64,000 bases of DNA from contig JAUHWC010000003.1 of the NCBI GenBank assembly GCA_030424845.1, positions 1-64,000 on the forward strand. The letters are read 5' to 3'. Source of the DNA: Alphaproteobacteria bacterium. Its GTDB lineage: Bacteria > Pseudomonadota > Alphaproteobacteria > Sphingomonadales > Sphingomonadaceae. Positions within the stretch are counted from its first letter, which is position 1. Every line of letters begins with the position of its first letter. The position numbers were made by a program, and so were the translations under genes. Positions 28,370-37,809 of the stretch are shown one piece after another. The notes beneath the pieces are model-generated. The model did not search any database, was not told the DNA's origin, and was given only the letters and a program-made list of their open reading frames with translations.

Positions 28370-29269
28370 ATGGCAAGCGAAGCCTTGCAGGAACTGATCG
28401 CGGGCATGCGTGCCGGCGGTCCGGATTTTTCGGCGGACCCGGTGCAGGCGCGCGCCGATTTCGAGGCCTTGCTGGCAACCATGCCGGCGGATCCGCAAGT
28501 GACCTTTACCGCAGCGCAGCTTGCCGGCGTGCCGACGCTGGAAGCCGATACGGGCAAGGCCGATGCCGGTGCGCTGCTGTACCTGCACGGCGGGGCCTAT
28601 ATTGCGGGCAGCGCGGCGGGATACCGGGGCCTTGCGGCAGAGATCGGCAAGGTGCTGGGGCTGCCGACCCATGCGATCGACTATCGCCTTGCCCCCGAGG
28701 CGCCTTTTCCCGCAGCGGTGTACGATGCCGTTGCCGCCTATCGCGAACTGCTGGCCCGCGGCGTGCCGGCTAGTCGCATCGTGATCGCTGGGGATTCGGC
28801 CGGCGGTGGCCTGGCGCTGGCAACGCTTGTCTACCTGAAGCAGGAGGGAATCGACCTTCCGGCCGCAGGGTACTTGCTCAGCCCCTGGGCAGACCTGTCC
28901 TGCTCGCACCCGCTGATCGATGCCAAGTCCAATGCCGATCCGGCGCTGGACAAGGCGGGGCTGATCGCCTCGGCGGCGCATTACCTTGGCGATCAGGATG
29001 CCGACCATCCGCTCGCATCGCCCGTCAATGCCGACCTTTCGGGCTTGCCGCCGCTGCTGGTGCAGGTCGGCTCATCCGAAATACTGCTGGGTGATGCGGT
29101 CATGGTGGCAGAACGCGCCGGGGCTGCCGAAACGCATGTCCGGCTCGAGATCTATCCCGAAATGCTTCACGTGTTCCAGAGCTTCCACTTCCTGCTGCCG
29201 GAAGGCCGTGCTGCGCTGGACGGGGCGGGCGCGTTCCTGAAGGCCTGCATGGAAGGCCCGAATGGCTGA
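28370..29269 (+). CDS. Alpha/beta-hydrolase esterase, HSL (hormone-sensitive lipase) family
   Basis: The 299-residue enzyme has the HSL oxyanion motif LHGGAYIAG and the nucleophile motif GDSAGGG, with a C-terminal histidine in MLHVFQ. The start ATG follows GGGGAGAGGAT closely. It overlaps the Baeyer-Villiger monooxygenase gene by 8 nt. Esterase next to such a monooxygenase is the classic arrangement for ketone breakdown: the monooxygenase makes an ester or lactone and the esterase hydrolyses it. The actual ketone is unknown. The 195-bp gap upstream (28175-28369) holds the divergent promoters but no clear site that I can identify. Confidence 0.9.
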   Translation: MASEALQELIAGMRAGGPDFSADPVQARADFEALLATMPADPQVTFTAAQLAGVPTLEADTGKADAGALLYLHGGAYIAGSAAGYRGLAAEIGKVLGLPTHAIDYRLAPEAPFPAAVYDAVAAYRELLARGVPASRIVIAGDSAGGGLALATLVYLKQEGIDLPAAGYLLSPWADLSCSHPLIDAKSNADPALDKAGLIASAAHYLGDQDADHPLASPVNADLSGLPPLLVQVGSSEILLGDAVMVAERAGAAETHVRLEIYPEMLHVFQSFHFLLPEGRAALDGAGAFLKACMEGPNG

Positions 29270-30875
29270 GCAACGCGAACTCGACGCGCTGATCGTCGGC
29301 GCGGGCTTTTCCGGCCTCTACATGCTGCACAAGTTGCGGCAGGACGGCTTTGTTGCCCACGTCGTCGAGAAGGGCAGCGGTGTCGGCGGAACATGGTTCT
29401 GGAACCGCTACCCCGGCGCGCGCTGTGACGTGCCGAGCATCGAATATTCCTACAGCTTCGATCCGGAGCTTGAGAAGGAATGGCGCTGGACAGAGCGTTA
29501 CGCCGCGCAGCCGGAGATCCTGCGCTATCTCGAACATGTCGCCCGGCGCTATGACCTGATGCGCGATATCACCCTTGAAACCTGCGTGACCGCGGCCCGC
29601 TGGGACGGGAAGAGCAATCGCTGGAAGGTCGAAACCGACAAGGGGGATACCTTTGACGCGCAGTTCCTGATCCTTGGGACGGGGGCGCTTTCGGTACCCA
29701 GGATGCCGGACATTCCGGGCCTTGCGAGTTTCGAGGGCACGGTGCTCCATTCCGCGCAATGGGACGACAGCGTCGACCTTGCCGGCAAGGCCATCTGCCA
29801 CTTCGGCACCGGCTCCACCGGAATCCAGCTGGTGGGTGAGGTGGCAAAGGTCGCCGGGCAGCTTACCGTGTTCCAGCGCACACCCAATTTCGCGGTGCCG
29901 GCAGGAAACCATCCGCTGCCACGGGACTATCTCGACAAGCTCTTGCCGCATTACCGCCAGCTTCGGGAAACGGCGCGCACTTCGCCGCTCGGCTGGTCGC
30001 ACCCGACTTCTCCCGGGAGTGCCAAGGAGGATGATCCCGAAGCGCGCGAACAGCGGCTGGAGCAGGCATGGCAGGCAGGTACCACCGGGCTGCTGCAGGC
30101 CTATGAGGACCTGCTGGTCGACGAGCAATCCAATGCCTATGCGGCCGATTTCGCCCGCCGCAAGATCGCGGCATTGGTCAAGGATCCGGAAAAGGCGCGC
30201 AAGCTCACCCCCCAAGGCTATCCCCTCGGCTCGCGGCGGATGTGCAGCGAGACCAACTTCTTCGACGCGATGAACCGTGACAATGTGGCGCTGGTCGATG
30301 TGCGCGAAGAGCCGGTGGAGACCGTCACCGCCGATGCCGTGGTTACGGCCAAGGCTTCCTATCCGGCCGATGTGATCATCCTTGCCACCGGTTTCGATGC
30401 CTGTGTCGGCGCGATCCGGGCGATCGACATTCGCGGGCGCGATGATCGCGCGATCCGCGACGAATGGGACATGGGGCCGCGGGCCTATCTCGGCCTGGCG
30501 GTGGAGGGCTTTCCCAACATGTTCACTATCACCGGGCCGGGCAGCCCATCCGTGCTTTCCAACGTGGTGGTGTCGATCGAACAGCATGTGGAATGGATTT
30601 CCCGCTGCATGGTGGACATGCGCGAACAGGGTGCCAGCGGGATCGAGGCGGATGCCGCGGCCGAGCGGGCGTGGATGGAGCACGCGCATGAAGTGGCGCA
30701 TTCCACCCTCTTTCCCAAGGCCGACAGCTGGTACCAAGGTGTGACCCGGGACGGGCGGCAGGTGTTCATGCCCTATGTCGGCGGCGTGGGTGCCTATCGC
30801 CGGAAGTGCGACGAGATTGCGGCTGCCGGATACCAGGGCTTCCGGCTCGAACACGAACAGGAGGAAGTGGCATGA
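29262..30875 (+). CDS. Baeyer-Villiger monooxygenase (class B flavoprotein)
   Basis: The 537-residue FAD/NADPH enzyme inserts oxygen next to a ketone. It has the FAD dinucleotide motif GAGFSG at the N-terminus, the NADPH motif GTGSTG in the middle, and the complete fingerprint F-x-G-x-x-x-H-x-x-x-W-D at residues 157-168. The length equals cyclohexanone-monooxygenase relatives. It is coupled to the upstream esterase and to the downstream secreted protein (ATGA). Substrate class (cyclic, linear, aryl or terpenoid ketone) cannot be decided. Confidence 0.93.
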   Translation: MAEQRELDALIVGAGFSGLYMLHKLRQDGFVAHVVEKGSGVGGTWFWNRYPGARCDVPSIEYSYSFDPELEKEWRWTERYAAQPEILRYLEHVARRYDLMRDITLETCVTAARWDGKSNRWKVETDKGDTFDAQFLILGTGALSVPRMPDIPGLASFEGTVLHSAQWDDSVDLAGKAICHFGTGSTGIQLVGEVAKVAGQLTVFQRTPNFAVPAGNHPLPRDYLDKLLPHYRQLRETARTSPLGWSHPTSPGSAKEDDPEAREQRLEQAWQAGTTGLLQAYEDLLVDEQSNAYAADFARRKIAALVKDPEKARKLTPQGYPLGSRRMCSETNFFDAMNRDNVALVDVREEPVETVTADAVVTAKASYPADVIILATGFDACVGAIRAIDIRGRDDRAIRDEWDMGPRAYLGLAVEGFPNMFTITGPGSPSVLSNVVVSIEQHVEWISRCMVDMREQGASGIEADAAAERAWMEHAHEVAHSTLFPKADSWYQGVTRDGRQVFMPYVGGVGAYRRKCDEIAAAGYQGFRLEHEQEEVA

Positions 30876-31933
30876 TTTGCCGTATCACATTGGCTTCGGC
30901 CCTTGCGCTGGCGCTGGCTGCTCCGGCAGCAGCGCAGCAAACCCCGCGTGAACTTGCAGTGATGGCGGGCGCTTCCGTCGGTAATGCCGAATGGCAGGTT
31001 CCGCGCACGCCCTGGGGCGATCCGGACCTGCGCGGCATCTGGCCGCTCGATCGGGTGGGCCGCACACCCGTCGAACGTCCAGCGGATCTTGGCACCAAGG
31101 CCTACCTGACTGACGAGGAATATGCGGCGGCCCTGGCGCAAGCCGATGCGGTGGCGGCGAATTACGAGCAGGAGGACCAGAACGACGAGATCGGTTCGGG
31201 GCACTGGTTCGAATGGGGCACCCCGCTCAGGCAGACCAGCCTGATCATGGCGCCCGCGAACGGTCGCATCCCTCCTCTGACGGAGCAGGGCGAGGCGATG
31301 TCCGCCGCCATGCGATCAAGCTGGAACGTGACGCAGTTCGAGGAGATCGCGGATTTCAACTCGCTCGACCGCTGCCTGTCGCGCGGCTTGCCATCCTCGA
31401 TGACGCCGTTTCCCTACAACAACGGGATCCGCGTGTTCCAGGCACCGGGCTATGTGGTCCTCAGCCTCGAGATCGTGCATGAAACGCGCATCATCCCGAT
31501 TGGCGACACACCGCACCTGCCTGACGAGATCCGCCCTTGGCTCGGCTCCTCGCGCGGGCACTGGGATGGTGATACGCTGGTGATCGAAACCACCAACCTG
31601 ACCGGTGAAACGCCGATGAACATCGTCGGTCCCGGCAACAAGCCGATCCCCACCAGTGACAGGCAGACCGTGGTGGAACGGCTGACCCCGGTGGGACCGG
31701 ACACGATTCTGTATGAAGCCACCGTCAACGACCCGGTGGTTCTGACCGCGCCGTTCACCTTGCGCTTCCCGTGGACGCGGGACGACAGCTACGAGGTGTT
31801 CGAATATGCCTGCCATGAAGGCAACACGGTGGTGCGCAACTATATCACCGCCACCTCTCCCCGCTTCGTGGGCGAGGATGCCGGTCCGGTGGATGATCCG
31901 GCGGAATGGGTGGCCGATACGGTGGAGCGTTAA
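30872..31933 (+). CDS. Secreted protein of unknown function linked to the BVMO
   Basis: The 353-residue protein has a signal peptide (cleavage after AAA-QQ). It contains the conserved-looking segments PWGDPDLRGIWP near residue 50 and SRGHWDGDTLVIETTNL near residue 225, a pattern I recognise from uncharacterised proteins in sphingomonads and acidobacteria, without an assigned activity. The start ATG overlaps the BVMO stop. Being the third gene in the ketone operon suggests a periplasmic role with the same substrate. Confidence 0.7.
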   Translation: MICRITLASALALALAAPAAAQQTPRELAVMAGASVGNAEWQVPRTPWGDPDLRGIWPLDRVGRTPVERPADLGTKAYLTDEEYAAALAQADAVAANYEQEDQNDEIGSGHWFEWGTPLRQTSLIMAPANGRIPPLTEQGEAMSAAMRSSWNVTQFEEIADFNSLDRCLSRGLPSSMTPFPYNNGIRVFQAPGYVVLSLEIVHETRIIPIGDTPHLPDEIRPWLGSSRGHWDGDTLVIETTNLTGETPMNIVGPGNKPIPTSDRQTVVERLTPVGPDTILYEATVNDPVVLTAPFTLRFPWTRDDSYEVFEYACHEGNTVVRNYITATSPRFVGEDAGPVDDPAEWVADTVER

Positions 31934-31952
31934 GTCCGGCCCCGGCGGGCCT

Positions 31953-32093
31953 TCACATCTGGATGTTCAGCGCCAGCACGCCCAGCGCGCCGGCGAGCCC
32001 GATCAGGGCAAGGGCAATGCGTGCGCGGTCCGTGCGTTGCGGTGTATCCAGCTGGTCTTGCGGCACTTCGCGATAATCGCGGCGATCCCTCAT
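31953..32093 (-). CDS. Small single-span membrane protein (46 residues)
   Basis: A short leftward frame starts at ATG 32093 with GGAGGGGA nine bases upstream and ends at TGA. The first half is charged (MRDRRDYREVPQDQ) and residues 26-43 form one hydrophobic helix (ALALIGLAGALGVLALN). It sits alone between the rightward BVMO operon and pirin gene, with 19 nt to the end of the operon gene. The strong ribosome site and clean membrane helix support a real gene. The function is unknown. Confidence 0.65.
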   Translation of the reverse strand: MRDRRDYREVPQDQLDTPQRTDRARIALALIGLAGALGVLALNIQM

Positions 32094-32247
32094 CGTGCTC
32101 AATCCCCTCCCAAACAGGCGGAGAAAGTGCCAGCACCAGCGCGATAGTCAAGTTTGGGCGGGCAAAAGCAATGCTGGTCTTCCCAAAGCGGGGCAGGATT
32201 CCCATCTTGTGTGAACAAGCCGGGATGGGGCTGGCAGGAGACGCAAG

Positions 32248-32949
32248 ATGATTGAAGTCCGCCCGTTCGACAGCCTCGGCAAGGCCGATCACGGCTGGCT
32301 GAAGGCCAATTTCCACTTCTCCTTCGCTGACTATTTCGACCAGCGCCGCATGCATTGGGGCAAGCTGCGGGTGTGGAATGACGACGTGATTGCGCCGCGT
32401 TCAGGTTTCCCCCCGCATCCCCATGCCGAAATGGAGATCATTACCTATGTCCGCGAAGGGGCGATCTCCCACCGCGATTCGCTTGGCAATGAAGGGCGCA
32501 CGGTGGCTGGCGATGTGCAGGTCATGACCGCCGGCACGGGTATCACCCATGCCGAATACAACATGGAGGATGAGGAACTGCGCAGCTTCCAGCTGTGGAT
32601 CCTGTCCGATCGCAAGGGCCATGCGCCCAGCTGGGGGACAAAGCCCTTCCCCAAGGAAGCGCGTGACGGACGCTTTGTCGTGCTCGCAAGCGGGCGAGAC
32701 GAGGACATGGATGCCGACGCCTTGCCGATCCACGCCGATGCCCGCGTACTGGGCGCAACCCTCAAGGCGGGCGAGACGCTTTCCTACCGCCTGGATGGCC
32801 GCAAGGGCTATCTGGTCCCGGCAGCCGGCAGCCTGGATATCGCAGGCCAGCGGGCCAACGCGCGCGATGGTGTGGCCATTGCCGACATCGATATCCTCGA
32901 AATCACGGCAATCACCGATTGCGAGGTGGTGCTGGTCGATTCCGCCTGA
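32248..32949 (+). CDS. Pirin family protein (possible quercetinase-like cupin)
   Basis: The 233-residue protein has the bicupin pirin fold. The metal-binding residues are in GFPPHPHAEMEIITY and GTGITHAEYN. Pirins are non-heme iron proteins, some of which open flavonol rings and others act as redox sensors. It has its own GGAGA box and stands alone, with a strong hairpin terminator downstream. The physiological role here is unknown. Confidence 0.88.
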   Translation: MIEVRPFDSLGKADHGWLKANFHFSFADYFDQRRMHWGKLRVWNDDVIAPRSGFPPHPHAEMEIITYVREGAISHRDSLGNEGRTVAGDVQVMTAGTGITHAEYNMEDEELRSFQLWILSDRKGHAPSWGTKPFPKEARDGRFVVLASGRDEDMDADALPIHADARVLGATLKAGETLSYRLDGRKGYLVPAAGSLDIAGQRANARDGVAIADIDILEITAITDCEVVLVDSA

Positions 32950-32973
32950 GTGCCAGCCGCAGTCAGGCAAAGC

Positions 32974-33013
32974 AGGGCCGCGTCCCGTGGCGGGATGCGG
33001 CCCTTTGTCGTTT
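32974..33013. terminator. Bidirectional rho-independent-type terminator between pirin and MacB genes
   Basis: AGGGCCGC (32974-32981) pairs with GCGGCCCT (32997-33004), and the stem continues inward to about 14 bp with a three-base loop. TTGTCGTTT follows on the plus strand. It separates converging genes, so it can end both transcripts, better for the pirin side. Confidence 0.7.
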
Positions 33014-33023
33014 CGGGACCGGA

Positions 33024-34220
33024 TTATTCGTGGCGCAGCGCTTCGATCGGGTCGAGCTGGCTGGCCCGGCGCGCCGGGAAATAGCCGAAGATGATCCCGA
33101 TCAGCGCAGAGACCACGAAGCTGAGGATATTGATCGCCGGGTCGAACACAAAGGGGAAACCCAGCATGCTCGACAAGCCGTAGCTGAGGGCAAATCCCAG
33201 AACGATGCCGACCAGCCCGCCGAAACAGCACAGCACCACGGCTTCCGTCAGGAATTGCATGCGCACTTCGCGCGCCAGCGCCCCGATGGCCAAGCGTATG
33301 CCGATCTCGCGCGTTCGCTCGGTTACGGAAACCAGCATGATGTTCATGATGCCAACGCCGCCCACCACGAGGCTGATCGCGGCAATGGCAGCGACCATCA
33401 GCGTCAGCGTGCCAACGGTTCCCTGCACCGTTTCGTTGATCTGCGCCGTGTCGACGATATCGAAATCATTGGCCTGGCCTTCCAGCAGGACGCGGCGTTC
33501 GCGCATCAGGTCCACCAGCGCGCTGGTCATGGCAGTGCTGTCATAGGCGCTGTCATAGGACACCGCCATGTAGCCGATATTGTCATTGCCGGTGAAACGG
33601 CGCTGGACATTGGTGAGCGGCATGAACACCGAGTTGTCCTCGTCACCGCCCCCGCCGACACTGCCGCGGGTCGCGAAGACGCCGATCACCTGGCAGCTGA
33701 CATTGTTGAGCCGCATGCGCGCACCCAGCGGGCTTTCTCCCGGCGGGAAGATTTCCTCCATCACGGTCGGGCCGATGATGCAGACGTTGGCACCGGCCTG
33801 TTCTTCCGCTTCGGTGAAGCGCCGTCCCTGGTCCATCTCGATCCCGCGGGCATCCATGAAGGCGTTGGAGACACCCTCGACTTTCGAATCCCAGTCCTGC
33901 CCGTTGTAGATCGCGCTTACATTCGCCTCGACCTGTCCCGCAGCGGACTTGATGCCGGCAATCTGCTCGCGCACGGCGGTGACATCGTCTTCATCGAAGG
34001 GGCGGAACTGTCCGCGCTCGCCCTGGATCGGGAAGATGAAGAACACGTTCGAGCCGAGCGAACTGATCTGCTCTTCGATGTCCACGGTGACACTGCGGCC
34101 CAGCGATACCATGGTGATCACGGCCGCCACGCCGATGATGATCCCCACCGTCGTCAGGAAGCTGCGCATCAGGTGACGGCGGATTTCGCGCATGGCGAGC
34201 ATCAGTGTGGTGCCGAACAT
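33024..34220 (-). CDS. MacB-type ABC transporter permease
   Basis: The 398-residue protein has an N-terminal membrane helix (about 15-40, after REIRRHLMRS), a large periplasmic domain (about 45-270) and three C-terminal helices with the FtsX motif GGVGIMNIMLVSVTERTREIG. Unlike E. coli MacB it is not fused to its ATPase, which is encoded by the next gene upstream. It should act as a mechanotransmitter that pushes substrates from the periplasm out through the OMF. Last gene of a four-gene leftward operon. Confidence 0.92.
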   Translation of the reverse strand: MFGTTLMLAMREIRRHLMRSFLTTVGIIIGVAAVITMVSLGRSVTVDIEEQISSLGSNVFFIFPIQGERGQFRPFDEDDVTAVREQIAGIKSAAGQVEANVSAIYNGQDWDSKVEGVSNAFMDARGIEMDQGRRFTEAEEQAGANVCIIGPTVMEEIFPPGESPLGARMRLNNVSCQVIGVFATRGSVGGGGDEDNSVFMPLTNVQRRFTGNDNIGYMAVSYDSAYDSTAMTSALVDLMRERRVLLEGQANDFDIVDTAQINETVQGTVGTLTLMVAAIAAISLVVGGVGIMNIMLVSVTERTREIGIRLAIGALAREVRMQFLTEAVVLCCFGGLVGIVLGFALSYGLSSMLGFPFVFDPAINILSFVVSALIGIIFGYFPARRASQLDPIEALRHE

Positions 34221-34951
34221 CAGGTACCTGCCCCCACGCCGTTGCGGGCGCCATTTTCTATCCGTTCAACCAGGCCATCCTTGAAGTGCACGATGGTCTT
34301 GGCGAACTCGGCCATCTCGGGCTCGTGCGTCACCATCAGGATGGTGATGCCCGTCTTGTTCAGCTCGGCGAGGAACTCCATGATCTCGATCGATCGTTCG
34401 GAATCGAGGTTGCCGGTCGGTTCGTCTGCCAGCAGCACTTCGGGGTCGGTCACCAGCGCCCGGGCGATGGCCACACGCTGCTGCTGCCCGCCGGACAATT
34501 CGGCCGGCGTATGGTCTGCCCAGGGGGCAAGGCCCACGCGGTCAAGGGCGCGCATGGCAGCTTCCTTGCGTTCGGCCTTGTTCTGGCCGCGATAAAGCAG
34601 CGGCAGTTCAACATTCTCCAGCGCGCTGGTGCGGGCCAGCAGGTTGAAGCCCTGGAACACGAAGCCGAGGTACCGCCGGCGCAGCAGCGAGCGCTGGTCC
34701 TTGCTCAGCGATTGCACTTCCTGGCCCAGGAAGCGGAACACGCCCGAAGTCGGCTGGTCGAGGCAGCCGAGGATGTTCATCGTGGTCGACTTGCCCGAAC
34801 CAGAAGGGCCCATCACGGCAACGAAATCCCGGCGGTTGATGGACAGGTTCACGCCCTTCAGGGCCTGGAACGCGGCTGCGCCCTCGCCGAAGGTCTTGGT
34901 GATGCCTTCCAGTTCGATGATCGGCTCTTCGCTCACGGGCGCTTTGCTCAT
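34220..34951 (-). CDS. MacB-type ABC transporter ATP-binding protein
   Basis: The 243-residue ATPase has Walker A GPSGSGKST, the signature LSGGQQQRVAIARAL, Walker B VLLADEP and the LolD/MacB-type segment NLDSERS. It energises the permease encoded directly downstream, with overlapping stop and start. The first residues (about 1-10) precede the domain start. The upstream adaptor gene overlaps by 4 nt. Confidence 0.95.
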   Translation of the reverse strand: MSKAPVSEEPIIELEGITKTFGEGAAAFQALKGVNLSINRRDFVAVMGPSGSGKSTTMNILGCLDQPTSGVFRFLGQEVQSLSKDQRSLLRRRYLGFVFQGFNLLARTSALENVELPLLYRGQNKAERKEAAMRALDRVGLAPWADHTPAELSGGQQQRVAIARALVTDPEVLLADEPTGNLDSERSIEIMEFLAELNKTGITILMVTHEPEMAEFAKTIVHFKDGLVERIENGARNGVGAGT

Positions 34952-36255
34952 TCGCCTCCCGCACTGATCGCGGTCACGACCTGCATGCCCGCTTCCAGTT
35001 CGTCCGAAGTGACAACGGTATGGCGGCCATCGGAAAGGCCGGTGGTGACCATGAACGGGCGCAGTTCGTTGTTTTCGCCCAGCACATAGATCGTCTGCCG
35101 GCTGCCGACACCGATGCTGGCGCGTTCTTCCTCGCGTTCCAGGCCGCCGATCTGGCCGCCGGGCCCACCGATCTGCAGCCCGCCGCTGTCATCGTCTTCC
35201 GGAGGTTCGAAGCGCAAGGCGCCGTTGGGGACAACCAGTTGCTCTTCGGTGCTGTCGGTATTGATATTGGCCGTGGCGGTCATGCCCGGGCGCAGCAGGC
35301 CCCCGGCATTGTCCACCGTCAGGCGCGCTTCATATTCCACCACCGCGTTGGAGCTCTGCTGCTGGTCGGTGGTGGCGATGTTGCCTGAAGCCAGGTCAAC
35401 GCGCTCGACCGAGGCGGGGAACTCCCGGCCCGGATAGGCATCCACCGTGAAGGTTGCGGGCTGGCCGGATTCCACCCGTCCGACGTCGGCCTCGTCCACC
35501 TTCACGCGCAGTTGCATCACGGCGAGGTCCTCGGCCAGGATGAACAGGGTGGGCGTGTTGAAGCTGGCGGCCACGGTCTGGCCCGGCTCCACCTGACGCA
35601 CCAGCACAACGCCGGATACAGGCGAGCGGATCACGGCTCGGTCGCGATTGGTCATGGCGGTGGAGAGCGATGCCTCGGCTGACGCGACATTGGCCAGCGC
35701 GGAGGCCAGTGCCGCCTCGTCACGCCTGACGGCTCCGCGAGCGGCCTGCAATTCCTGCGCGGACGGCACCCGGCCATCCGACAGGCGATAGACTTCCTCC
35801 AGTCGCTCAAGCTGTGCCTGGTCCACCTCCAGCGTGGCGCGCGCCTGCTCCACGGCGGCGCGGGCGGCGTTGAGGTTGGCGCGGCCCTGGGTGATCTGGT
35901 CATCGATGACGTCGGTGTTGATCAGTGCCAGGACCTGGCCGCGCGTCACCACGTCGTTCACGTCCACCAGCACCTCATCAATCCGGCCCGACACTTCGGA
36001 GCCGACCTCGACCTGGTTGGTGGGGCGCAGGTTACCCGTTGCCGTGACCACGAGATCGAGCGAGCGGGCTTCGACCTCCTCTGTGATGTAGTTGGTTTCC
36101 CGCTCCCCGCGACCGAACACGGCATAGAGCAGCAGCACTAGCAGCAGGACGAGCGCGGGGATCCAGACGATCTTGCGCTTCCAGAAGGGCCTTTTCGATT
36201 CACCCAGGAAATCGTCGATATCCTGCGATGCGCTGGTGGTGCTCGTGCTCATCAT
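34948..36255 (-). CDS. MacA-type periplasmic adaptor (membrane fusion protein)
   Basis: The 435-residue adaptor has a cytoplasmic N-tail, one membrane helix (about 30-47), a lipoyl half-motif around NQVEVGSEVSGRIDEV, a long coiled coil (about 110-195) and a beta-barrel with membrane-proximal domain. A glycine-rich insert (GGLQIGGPGGQIGG, about 365-380) is unusual. It connects the MacB-type permease to the TolC-like channel encoded upstream. Starts ATG-ATG; the first overlaps the OMF stop region. Confidence 0.92.
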   Translation of the reverse strand: MMSTSTTSASQDIDDFLGESKRPFWKRKIVWIPALVLLLVLLLYAVFGRGERETNYITEEVEARSLDLVVTATGNLRPTNQVEVGSEVSGRIDEVLVDVNDVVTRGQVLALINTDVIDDQITQGRANLNAARAAVEQARATLEVDQAQLERLEEVYRLSDGRVPSAQELQAARGAVRRDEAALASALANVASAEASLSTAMTNRDRAVIRSPVSGVVLVRQVEPGQTVAASFNTPTLFILAEDLAVMQLRVKVDEADVGRVESGQPATFTVDAYPGREFPASVERVDLASGNIATTDQQQSSNAVVEYEARLTVDNAGGLLRPGMTATANINTDSTEEQLVVPNGALRFEPPEDDDSGGLQIGGPGGQIGGLEREEERASIGVGSRQTIYVLGENNELRPFMVTTGLSDGRHTVVTSDELEAGMQVVTAISAGGE

Positions 36256-37661
36256 TGCGTCCTGTCATTGGCGGGCAGGGGGAAATCCTGCGCGCTCCAG
36301 CCACCGCCCAGTGCCTGTGTCAGGCGAACGAAGGCGCTGGCCCGGTCTGCCTGCGAAGCAACCAGCTGATTGCGAGCGGCAAGAAGGCTGTTTTCGGCAG
36401 TCAGCAGCGTGCGGAAATCGGCAAGTCCGGCCTGGTACTGGCTGCGGGCGAGGATGGCGGAATTGTTGGCCGCATCCAGCGCCTCTTTATTGATTGCCAC
36501 GCGGCGGGTGGCGCTTCGCTGGTCCACCGCGGCGCTCTCGACATCCTCCAGCGCGGCGAGAACGGACTGTTCCCAAGCCGCCAGGGCCCCGCGTGCTGCG
36601 GCTTCGGCGCTGTCCACCTGCGCCGCGGTGCGCCCGCCGTCGAAGATCAGCTGGCTGACGCTGGCGAATACGCCGGAGGTGATCACGTCGAACAGGTTGT
36701 CGATCCCCAGCGAACTGGTGCCGACATTGCCGGACAATCGCACCAGCGGCAGCAATTGCGCGCGGGCCACGCCGATGCGTGCCGTGGCGGACATCAGGCT
36801 GGCTTCCGCGCTGCGCACGTCAGGGCGGCGGCGAAGGACTTCAGCCGGTGCCTCGAACCCGGCGAGCTGCACGGGAACAGGCACGTCCACCACCGTCTGG
36901 AAGGCATCGTGGACCCTGCCCGGCGGTTCGCCGATCAGCGTGGAAATGGAATTGGCGGTTGCCGAAAGGCTGGCTTCCAGCGCCGGGATCGTGGCGGCCG
37001 TCTGCGCGCGCTGGGTGCGGGCCTGCTCCACATCCAGGCTCGACACGAGGCCTGCCTGGTTGCGCCAGCGGGCGATCTGCAGGTTGTCTTCCTGATAGGC
37101 CAGGGTGGAGCGGGCGATCTCGAGTTGCTGTGACAGCGAGCGGGCATTGATCGCGGCGATGGCCACCTGTCCTACGATCAGGCGCTGCAGGTCTGCCAGC
37201 GAATAGCCCGCAGCGGCATAGTCGGCCTGTGCAGCAGAGACGCTGCCGCTGATCTGGCCGAACAGGTCCATTTCCCAGCTGGCATCGGCGCCGAGGCTGA
37301 AAGCCGTCTGGTCCGGTGCGAAATCTCCCAGGTCGCGGCTGACACCGCCACTTGCCGAAAGCGTCGGCAGGTAGGCGGCGCGTGCCTGCGCCAGCTGCGC
37401 GCGGGACTGGTCAAGCCGGGCGGCGCTTTGGGCAAGATCGCGGTTGTTGGCGATGGCGGCTTCGACCAGTTCGGTCAGCAGCGGATCGTCCAGCAGCAAC
37501 CAGTATTCGGTGATGTCCACGCTGATCGGGGCGGGGTCGCTCTGGCTCCATTCCCCGGGTATGGCGAAGCTGGTCTCGGGAGGCGCGATATCGGGACGCG
37601 CGCAAGAGGTTGCCGCCAGAACCAATGGCAAGACCCCAAACTTCAGGTGCTTGACCGTCAT
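36252..37661 (-). CDS. Outer-membrane efflux lipoprotein (NodT family) of the MacAB-type pump
   Basis: The 469-residue protein has a lipoprotein-like signal ending ATSC and two OEP repeats (about 45-240 and 250-455), with the family segments ASWEMDLFGQI and VSQLIFDGGRTAAQV. It forms the exit channel. I chose the ATG at 37661 with GGGGA 11 nt upstream; a nearer ATG at 37670 has too short spacing. It is first in the operon and divergent from the HupE-like gene. Confidence 0.9.
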   Translation of the reverse strand: MTVKHLKFGVLPLVLAATSCARPDIAPPETSFAIPGEWSQSDPAPISVDITEYWLLLDDPLLTELVEAAIANNRDLAQSAARLDQSRAQLAQARAAYLPTLSASGGVSRDLGDFAPDQTAFSLGADASWEMDLFGQISGSVSAAQADYAAAGYSLADLQRLIVGQVAIAAINARSLSQQLEIARSTLAYQEDNLQIARWRNQAGLVSSLDVEQARTQRAQTAATIPALEASLSATANSISTLIGEPPGRVHDAFQTVVDVPVPVQLAGFEAPAEVLRRRPDVRSAEASLMSATARIGVARAQLLPLVRLSGNVGTSSLGIDNLFDVITSGVFASVSQLIFDGGRTAAQVDSAEAAARGALAAWEQSVLAALEDVESAAVDQRSATRRVAINKEALDAANNSAILARSQYQAGLADFRTLLTAENSLLAARNQLVASQADRASAFVRLTQALGGGWSAQDFPLPANDRTQ

Positions 37662-37809
37662 GCCGGACATGATCCCCAAATCATCCCTCTCTCGACCCCT
37701 CTTTCAATCAAGGGAGTGCCTAACGCGTGCAAAGGCTTGTTCCAATTGCAACCTTGTCGCAAAGGGTAATAGGCGTGACGGCACGCTTATCCACTGTACA
37801 TTGTTGATC

